A DNA stretch of 9,990 nt from NCBI GenBank assembly GCA_016220125.1, contig JACRIF010000120.1:1-9990 (forward strand). The letters are read 5' to 3'. Below are positions 5,763 to 9,990 of the stretch, piece by piece. The notes under the pieces are model-generated. The model was not told the DNA's origin. It worked only from the letters and a program-made list of their open reading frames with translations, and made no database searches. Positions within the stretch are counted from its first letter, which is position 1, and each line of letters opens with the position of its first letter. The DNA comes from Candidatus Peregrinibacteria bacterium (lineage in GTDB: Bacteria; Patescibacteriota; Gracilibacteria; UM-FILTER-43-11). A program made the position numbers and the translations under genes.

Positions 5763-7247
5763 CTATTTTCTCACAGCCGAACCTGATTTGCTCAAAATCC
5801 CCTCAAACCATTTGATGCGCTCCTCGGCCAATTTCCGGTCGGCCTCGGGGGGATTCAATTTCATGAGATCCTGGTAGGCCTTCAAAATTTCCGTCGCCGA
5901 GGCCTCCTCTTTATAGAGGCGGTTGGCCCTGTCCTTGGTTTCGCCGATCAACTTATTCCTGGAATGCTCCCACTGGTCCCGTTGCTCCGTGAGCTTGGCC
6001 ACATATTTGTTGCCTTGAAAATTCTGGATCGCCCGATCGATGCCCACAAACGCCTCCATCCACCTTCCAGCGGTGAAATCCTTCCGCAATTGCTCGAGCG
6101 ACGCATCGACGGCCTGGAGCGCCTCCGCATCCTTGGACTCCTCCTCTCGAAGCGCCGCGATCTCCTCGGCCGAAGGCCCCTTTGGGGCAGGAGCGACGTA
6201 ACGCGGCCGCGCAGCCACCGCCTTGGGCTTGGGAGGATTCAAACGCGTTTCCATCTCATCCAGGATACGGGTCACGGAAGCGTTGGCCGCATCCAAATTG
6301 CGGATCTCGTCCGCCTTTTTTCGGACCTCGTCGTAACGGCTTTCAGCGAGCGCCTTTTGCATATCGGCAACCAACCCCTTGATCTTGTTCTGATGCTCCT
6401 TGGTCAGGTGGGTGTTGAACAGGTCGATGAGCGCAAAAAGCCTCTCATGGCCTTCGGTGACTTGGGTTTCCTCCCCGTAATTGACCTCCTTGAAATCCAT
6501 CGCCCGTGCGATCTTCACGGCGCCATCGGCCTTGGCGTATTCGCCGGCCTTGTAGAATTTCTTCACATATTCGACTGCGATGTCATAGGGCTCCTTGTCC
6601 ATCCTGACCGCCTTTTCATCACCCAGTTCCCCATCCGCCTTCAATAAGACAATCCTCCGAACCCTCAATTGCTCGAAGGCGATATTGAGGTCCGTCATCA
6701 ATTTCTCGTCATCCGTCTTCCGGGACACGAGCCAATCCCTCAACGTTTTCTTTTGGGTGCCGTATTCCTTTTCATAAAGCGCCAGCTTGGCGCGGATATC
6801 CGCAATCTGCTGTTCCACATCCTTCCGATTGGGATGGTCCGCGGGCAAATTCAAGAGGGTGGCTTTCAAGCTCCTGATCGCCCTGGAATAATCGTTCCGT
6901 TGCTCCAGCCTCCCCGTGGACTCCTTGGCCAACTTCAAATAATGGCTGGCCTCGCCATTGATGGCCCACTCGATATTCTCGAGACGCTCCCGATCCTCAT
7001 CGGTCATTTTCGACGGATCGACACCGGCGTAAAAAGCCTTGGCATCCAGATATCGACCTTCGTCGTAGGCCGTCATGGCATTCTGCTGGGGCGATCGGCC
7101 GATTCCGAGCATCGTGCATCCCTCAAGGGTCGCCAATGACACAGCGAGCACAACCGAGGAGCGAACGGAGCGGATCAAACCCTCATTCCGACTCGCCGGG
7201 CGAGCGGAAAGGGTTTGGTTTTCGATGGGGTTTTGGGAGGGTTTCAT
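5763..7247 (-). CDS. Putative lipoprotein with helical, TPR-like repeats
   Basis: The 494-residue product has a long charged N-region (1-30), a hydrophobic stretch (about 31-42) and L-E-G-C (41-44), which would be a lipobox with Cys44 lipidated; Glu at -2 is unusual. The rest is strongly helical. Degenerate TPR-like hairpins with A-Y-D-E-G-R-Y-L-D-A-K-A (60-71), K-A-G-E-Y-A-K-A-D (243-251 region), A-E-S-R-Y-D-E-V-R (301-309) and F-T-A-G-R-W-M-E-A-F (391-400) are separated by coiled-coil-like segments and a Pro/Ala/Lys-rich linker (about 337-360). Such proteins usually act as scaffolds on the outer face of a membrane; no specific role can be given. The start at ATG 7247 lacks a ribosome site and makes the signal peptide unusually long. 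A later start at TTG (codon 24) would give a normal-length signal, but its purine stretch is too close. It converges with the cyclase gene. Confidence 0.65.
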   Translation of the reverse strand: MKPSQNPIENQTLSARPASRNEGLIRSVRSSVVLAVSLATLEGCTMLGIGRSPQQNAMTAYDEGRYLDAKAFYAGVDPSKMTDEDRERLENIEWAINGEASHYLKLAKESTGRLEQRNDYSRAIRSLKATLLNLPADHPNRKDVEQQIADIRAKLALYEKEYGTQKKTLRDWLVSRKTDDEKLMTDLNIAFEQLRVRRIVLLKADGELGDEKAVRMDKEPYDIAVEYVKKFYKAGEYAKADGAVKIARAMDFKEVNYGEETQVTEGHERLFALIDLFNTHLTKEHQNKIKGLVADMQKALAESRYDEVRKKADEIRNLDAANASVTRILDEMETRLNPPKPKAVAARPRYVAPAPKGPSAEEIAALREEESKDAEALQAVDASLEQLRKDFTAGRWMEAFVGIDRAIQNFQGNKYVAKLTEQRDQWEHSRNKLIGETKDRANRLYKEEASATEILKAYQDLMKLNPPEADRKLAEERIKWFEGILSKSGSAVRK

Positions 7248-7312
7248 GGGGCATTTGTTACAAACATGTAATACACCGACTTTGGCAGCGTGTTACATCA
7301 AATTTGGGGATC

Positions 7313-7341
7313 ATACTAATACATGAAATGTTTTTTGTCAA
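7313..7341 (-). promoter_or_regulatory. Putative promoter of the lipoprotein gene
   Basis: On the minus strand, perfect -35 TTGACA (7341 to 7336), 17-base spacer, -10 TAGTAT (7318 to 7313, four of six). An overlapping TATGAT would need a 20-base spacer. The leader to ATG 7247 is about 60 bases. Confidence 0.5.
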
Positions 7342-7391
7342 TTCATTTTACCTCTCAATCCCATGTTTTGTTTTGTTGTTTTGAAATACTA

Positions 7392-7420
7392 TTGACAAAC
7401 TGTAAATAATAGATTATTAT
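7392..7420 (+). promoter_or_regulatory. Near-consensus sigma-70 promoter of the rightward gene group
   Basis: Perfect -35 TTGACA (7392-7397), 17-base spacer, -10 TATTAT (7415-7420, five of six). It faces right, back to back with the lipoprotein promoter 50 bases away. The predicted start near 7427 lies about 70 bases before the small ORF. Confidence 0.68.
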
Positions 7421-7469
7421 ACCGCACCAAATCATCGCCTCCCCAAACCTCTGCCCGAAGTTTGCCCCC

Positions 7470-7490
7470 CGATATTAATCCCTAATATCG
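7470..7490 (+). promoter_or_regulatory. Perfect hairpin just before the small ORF
   Basis: CGATATTA (7470-7477) and TAATATCG (7483-7490) pair perfectly over eight bases around the loop ATCCC, ending six bases before ATG 7497. It lies downstream of the predicted transcription start, so it would be in the mRNA where a ribosome binds. It may control translation of the small ORF, or be an operator site in DNA. Confidence 0.5.
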
Positions 7491-7496
7491 TGGTTT

Positions 7497-7616
7497 ATGC
7501 GCAACCCCATCGACACCCAGGCAACCCTTCGGAACCTGATCCTCATCAACAAAATCATGCTGAAGCTGCTCACGCGGCTTGAGCGATTTTTGCGTGAAGG
7601 AGGGAAGCCGACGTAG
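7497..7616 (+). CDS. Small ORF, 39 residues, unknown function
   Basis: ATG 7497 to TAG 7616 encodes a 39-residue basic, helical peptide with a hydrophobic middle (L-I-L-I-N-K-I-M-L-K-L-L, residues 14-25) and a charged end (R-L-E-R-F-L-R-E-G-G-K, 27-37). Third codon positions are mostly G or C, like the real genes of the window and unlike its spacers, which supports coding. It follows the strong rightward promoter and a perfect hairpin, and has no Shine-Dalgarno site. The pattern of alternating leucine and basic residues fits an amphipathic helix. I do not recognise a family. It could be a leader peptide, a small membrane-associated protein, or by chance an open frame. Confidence 0.45.
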   Translation: MRNPIDTQATLRNLILINKIMLKLLTRLERFLREGGKPT

Positions 7617-7649
7617 TTGAAAATTTGAAAACAATGAAAAATTGAAAAC
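7617..7649. repeat. TTGAAAA short-period repeats
   Basis: TTGAAAA occurs at 7617-7623, 7625-7631 and 7642-7648, with a variant ATGAAAA at 7634-7640, giving a period of eight to nine bases. It starts directly after the stop codon of the small ORF and lies ahead of the four-helix-bundle gene. Confidence 0.5.
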
Positions 7650-7693
7650 TATTTTCCAGGCCCATCGCCACCGCTCGGAGGCAATCACCCCTC

Positions 7694-7711
7694 CGCCATG
7701 GCGGACAAGAC
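7694..7711 (+). repeat. Left copy of an inverted repeat flanking the four-helix-bundle gene
   Basis: This 18-base segment matches the reverse complement of 8143-8160 at 15 of 18 positions. It contains nearly all of the 12-base perfect palindrome CCGCCATGGCGG (7693-7704) and the octamer GGCGGACA (7700-7707), which is also found beside the GIY-YIG gene at 3683-3690. Confidence 0.6.
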
Positions 7712-7735
7712 CCCTTAACCTTTTATCACAACCCT

Positions 7736-8131
7736 ATGAACACCTTAGTCAAACCCAAAGTCTTCGACCTTGAGAAACGAACGTTTCTCTTCGCGAAAAA
7801 CGCCCGCATCTTCGTGGCGCGAATGCCCAAATCCGTCACCAACGATGAAGATTGCCAACAACTCGTCCGCTCCTCGGGATCCATCGGATCGAATGTGATC
7901 GAAGCCAACGAGTCCGCGAGCAAAAAGGATTATGCGCTCCGCATGAAACTCTCGCGCAAGGAATGCAAGGAGAGCCAATATCGTCTCTCGCTGATGTACG
8001 CCTCCAAAAATTCGGAGCTCGAGAAAGCACGGAAGGATCTGATCCAGGAATCCGGCGAATTGACCAAAATCTTCTCCTCGATTTTCCAGAAATCATCCGG
8101 AATCGGCAAATCGGCCTCCAGCCAAAAATAA
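7736..8131 (+). CDS. Four-helix-bundle protein (23S rRNA intervening-sequence type)
   Basis: The 131-residue product fits the TIGR02436 / S23 ribosomal family: F-D-L-E-K-R-T-F-L-F-A-K-N (10-22), L-V-R-S-S-G-S-I-G-S-N (43-53), I-E-A-N-E-S (55-60), S-K-K-D-Y-A-L-R (62-69) and R-K-E-C-K-E-S-Q-Y-R-L (74-84), then a last helix (about 95-119). The family was first found inside 23S rRNA insertions of Leptospira, but most members, like this one, are free-standing genes of unknown role that form homopentamers. The C-terminal tail (120-131) is Ser/Lys-rich and likely disordered. The pyrimidine-rich region before the ATG has no ribosome site. The gene sits between two inverted copies of a short palindromic repeat, which suggests it arrived as a unit or sits in a repeat-prone site (inference). 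Confidence 0.9.
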   Translation: MNTLVKPKVFDLEKRTFLFAKNARIFVARMPKSVTNDEDCQQLVRSSGSIGSNVIEANESASKKDYALRMKLSRKECKESQYRLSLMYASKNSELEKARKDLIQESGELTKIFSSIFQKSSGIGKSASSQK

Positions 8132-8142
8132 ACGTCAAAACT

Positions 8143-8160
8143 GTTTTGTCCGCCGCGGCG
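8143..8160 (-). repeat. Right copy of the inverted repeat flanking the four-helix-bundle gene
   Basis: Inverted partner of 7694-7711 (15 of 18 identical). It holds TGTCCGCC (8148-8155) and the perfect palindrome CGCCGCGGCG (8151-8160). It lies 11 bases after the stop codon of the four-helix-bundle gene. Confidence 0.6.
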
Positions 8161-8165
8161 AATTG

Positions 8166-8187
8166 GTGATTGCCCTTCCCGATCACC
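8166..8187 (+). other. Hairpin ahead of the SpvB-like gene
   Basis: GGTGAT followed about 10 bases later by ATCACC can form a six-pair stem roughly 25 bases before ATG 8212. There is no T-run, so a terminator is unlikely. Confidence 0.3.
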
Positions 8188-8211
8188 CTTAACCCCTTAA
8201 TCTCCCCTTTT

Positions 8212-9990
8212 ATGAAAACCCCTAAAGTCATGATTGCCTTCCTGACTTTATCGGCCCTTGTGACCCAATCCTTTGCGCCCTCCGCGCAGGCCGCCAGCAC
8301 CTACGAACCCGACAACAGCCTCAGGGCCGACCCCCTGCAAAGCTCAAAACAGATGGGCGGAAACCTGGAAGTCGGCGAATTCACGGGCGCGGCCATTTAT
8401 AATTACCCGATCGCATTGCCCGCGGGACGCAATGGCATGGCCCCGAGCGTTCAGCTGACCTACAACAGCCAAGATTCGGCCTTGGACAATATTGCGGGGT
8501 TCCATTGGAGCCTGAACACCGCTTCGATCAAACGAATCAATAAAAAGGGGGTGGAAAAACTATACGACCGGAATGATTTTGTGGCCAACGGGCCATTTGG
8601 CGGAGGGGAATTGATTCCCACGGCCTTGGATGATGGACACCATGGACAGTATGGCGAAAAGAACGAGCGATCGTTCGCACAATACGAGTATTTAGCCGAC
8701 AACAGTTGGCGAGTAACGGACAAGCGCGGAACCCGCTACACGTTTGGCGCCATGGAAGAGGGGCGACAGTTCGACCCGGCCGATGGCTCGCGCACCTTCC
8801 AGTGGATGCTGGAAGAGGTTCGGGATCTGAACGGCAACGGAATCGTTTTCACGTATTTCAGGGACGGAAACCAGCTGTACCCCAAGACCATCCGCTACAC
8901 CAACCATGGCGCGGAGGAGGGCATTTTTGAGGTGCGCTTTCTGCCCTTTGCCGACGGGAGCGCAGGCGCTTCCCGCATCGACTCGCACACGAGTTTCGCC
9001 GAAGGTTTTCAAGTGGACACCCAACGTCTCGTGACTGGGATTGAAGTGAAAGCGGAAGGCCAATTGCGCCGAAAATTCGAGATTGGGTATTCCACTGTGG
9101 ATCCGTTGACCAAAAACACAATTGGGCGCATCACGGAAACGGGCTACGACTTGAACGGAAACGCCACAATCCTTCCCGCGACCACGTTCGACTACACGCC
9201 TTCGGTCGTACACTGGGGCGAAACGACGGACTATATCTACCCTGGATATTTTCAGACGTGCTACACCGAATGCGAAAGCACGGGTGCCACGTGGGACATG
9301 AACGGGGACGGGCTCACCGACTTTGAAACGGTGCAAAACGGAGCGCCCCAACGATTCCTCAATAATGGGAAAAACGGGTGGTCGACCACTGCAGGCAATC
9401 TTCTCAGCATCAATCAACCCAGCCTCCCCAACCTGTGGTCCAAGCCCATTGATTTCGATGGCGATAACTCCAACGAAATCGTGACTTCGTATTCCTCCCA
9501 GATCGACGGCTTGACCCACAGCACCATCCAATCCAGCAGTCGGCCCGCGATTTCGGACACCATCGCAATCCCCTTCGCGTTGCCCAGCTACGGCATGAAC
9601 GACAATGGCGCCTCGGTCGCGGATCTGAATGGCGACGGGCTTCCGGACATCCTTCAAAGCCATAGCTATTTCTACAGTGGCACCTGGTCCTCGACCAGCA
9701 CCACCGACAAGGCCACCTGCCTGAACCAGGATGGCAATTCCTGCGTGGATACCAACCTCTGGGAAGCCCCTGTGATCTTTGTAAGCGCCAGCGGCACCCA
9801 GCAATCGGCTCGGCAACACTACGTGCAGGATTGCAACACGGATGGATTGGCCGACGTGGTGTACACGGGCAGCGGTGGCGGAAACTGGATCAACGATGGA
9901 AAAGGCGGGTGGATTCCGAACGCCACCCGATGCGATTTGCCCCCGATGGACTCGCTAACCACTCGCTCACTGGATGCCAATGGGGATGGA
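8212..9990 (+). CDS. Secreted SpvB/TcdB-like protein with FG-GAP/VCBS-like repeats (5' part, cut by the window edge)
   Basis: ATG 8212 opens 593 codons that run off the right edge without a stop. A Sec signal peptide is clear: K-T-P-K (2-5), a hydrophobic core (6-20) and A-Q-A before the likely cut near residue 28. Residues about 60-110 match the start of the SpvB / Tc-toxin B family: Y-N-Y-P-I-A-L-P-A-G-R (64-74), P-S-V-Q-L-T-Y-N-S (79-87) and I-A-G-F-H-W-S-L (95-102). From 362 on, calcium-binding-type repeats appear: D-M-N-G-D-G-L-T-D (362), D-F-D-G-D (414), D-L-N-G-D-G-L-P-D (471), D-C-N-T-D-G-L-A-D (540) and D-A-N-G-D-G (588), spaced about 48-69 residues, as in an FG-GAP/VCBS beta-propeller. 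Known relatives form the cocoon of Tc toxins or carry RHS repeats and a C-terminal toxin. No ribosome site is visible; it follows the four-helix-bundle gene by 80 bases. Confidence 0.88.
   Translation, partial: MKTPKVMIAFLTLSALVTQSFAPSAQAASTYEPDNSLRADPLQSSKQMGGNLEVGEFTGAAIYNYPIALPAGRNGMAPSVQLTYNSQDSALDNIAGFHWSLNTASIKRINKKGVEKLYDRNDFVANGPFGGGELIPTALDDGHHGQYGEKNERSFAQYEYLADNSWRVTDKRGTRYTFGAMEEGRQFDPADGSRTFQWMLEEVRDLNGNGIVFTYFRDGNQLYPKTIRYTNHGAEEGIFEVRFLPFADGSAGASRIDSHTSFAEGFQVDTQRLVTGIEVKAEGQLRRKFEIGYSTVDPLTKNTIGRITETGYDLNGNATILPATTFDYTPSVVHWGETTDYIYPGYFQTCYTECESTGATWDMNGDGLTDFETVQNGAPQRFLNNGKNGWSTTAGNLLSINQPSLPNLWSKPIDFDGDNSNEIVTSYSSQIDGLTHSTIQSSSRPAISDTIAIPFALPSYGMNDNGASVADLNGDGLPDILQSHSYFYSGTWSSTSTTDKATCLNQDGNSCVDTNLWEAPVIFVSASGTQQSARQHYVQDCNTDGLADVVYTGSGGGNWINDGKGGWIPNATRCDLPPMDSLTTRSLDANGDG

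Noticed and set aside
4576..5877. 433-residue plus-strand open frame inside the cyclase gene
   Set aside because: It is out of frame with the cyclase, Arg/Gly/His-rich and without any domain. The cyclase frame has complete catalytic motifs and its own signals.
5964..6647. 227-residue plus-strand open frame opposite the lipoprotein gene
   Set aside because: It has no start signals or recognisable domain, while the minus-strand frame is a coherent helical protein.
7617..7649. CRISPR-like array
   Set aside because: Units are only seven bases with one- to ten-base gaps; there are no spacers and no cas genes.
8692..9819. 375-residue minus-strand open frame
   Set aside because: It lies opposite the SpvB-like frame, which has a signal peptide, family motifs and periodic repeats. 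The long opposite frame is a by-product of its codon use.
1..9990. Alternative genetic code (TGA read as Gly)
   Set aside because: The HopA1-family and DUF6122 genes end at TGA at natural domain ends, and no frame continues sensibly through TGA.

Overview
The window is a stretch of an uncultivated bacterium's chromosome, moderately GC-rich in its genes and AT-rich between them, using the standard code (TAA, TAG and TGA all act as stops). I cannot assign a phylum. Few genes carry a Shine-Dalgarno site. The small GIY-YIG and four-helix-bundle genes sit among short palindromes, which recalls candidate-phylum (CPR-like) genomes, but the class III cyclase, lipoprotein and SpvB-like protein are also common elsewhere. 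This origin is inference.

Left part (1-3750). The 5' portion of a C45 / acyl-CoA:6-APA acyltransferase-like N-terminal-nucleophile hydrolase runs off the left edge on the minus strand. It is divergent from a six-helix PAP2 / sphingomyelin-synthase-like membrane phosphatase or transferase. Convergent to that is a HopA1-family protein (the family of a type III effector and of class V lanthipeptide lyases). Next is a stand-alone TipAS drug-binding domain, which faces a minus-strand unit of tRNA-Asp(GTC), a GIY-YIG nuclease and a DUF6122 membrane protein. A 61-bp hairpin palindrome overlaps the 3' end of the tRNA gene.

Middle (3825-7250). A near-consensus sigma-70 promoter drives a structured leader RNA and then a complete membrane-bound class III adenylate cyclase (two transmembrane helices, an extracytoplasmic sensor region, HAMP, cyclase domain with all key residues). 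It ends in a strong intrinsic terminator. Convergent to it is a large helical, TPR-like putative lipoprotein.

Right part (7250-9990). Two divergent promoters with TTGACA -35 boxes separate the lipoprotein gene from a rightward group: a 39-codon small ORF preceded by a perfect hairpin, a four-helix-bundle (23S intervening-sequence type) protein flanked by an inverted repeat, and the first 593 codons of a secreted SpvB/TcdB-like protein with D-x-[DN]-x-D-G repeats.

The genes do not form one pathway. The set reads as accessory and signalling functions: cAMP signalling, envelope or secreted proteins, drug binding and small mobile-type genes. I see no CRISPR array, rRNA, complete insertion sequence or phage module. 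The least explained items are the cyclase leader, the tRNA-associated palindrome and its relatives around the four-helix-bundle gene, the hairpin-preceded small ORF, and the HopA1-family protein with no obvious partner.
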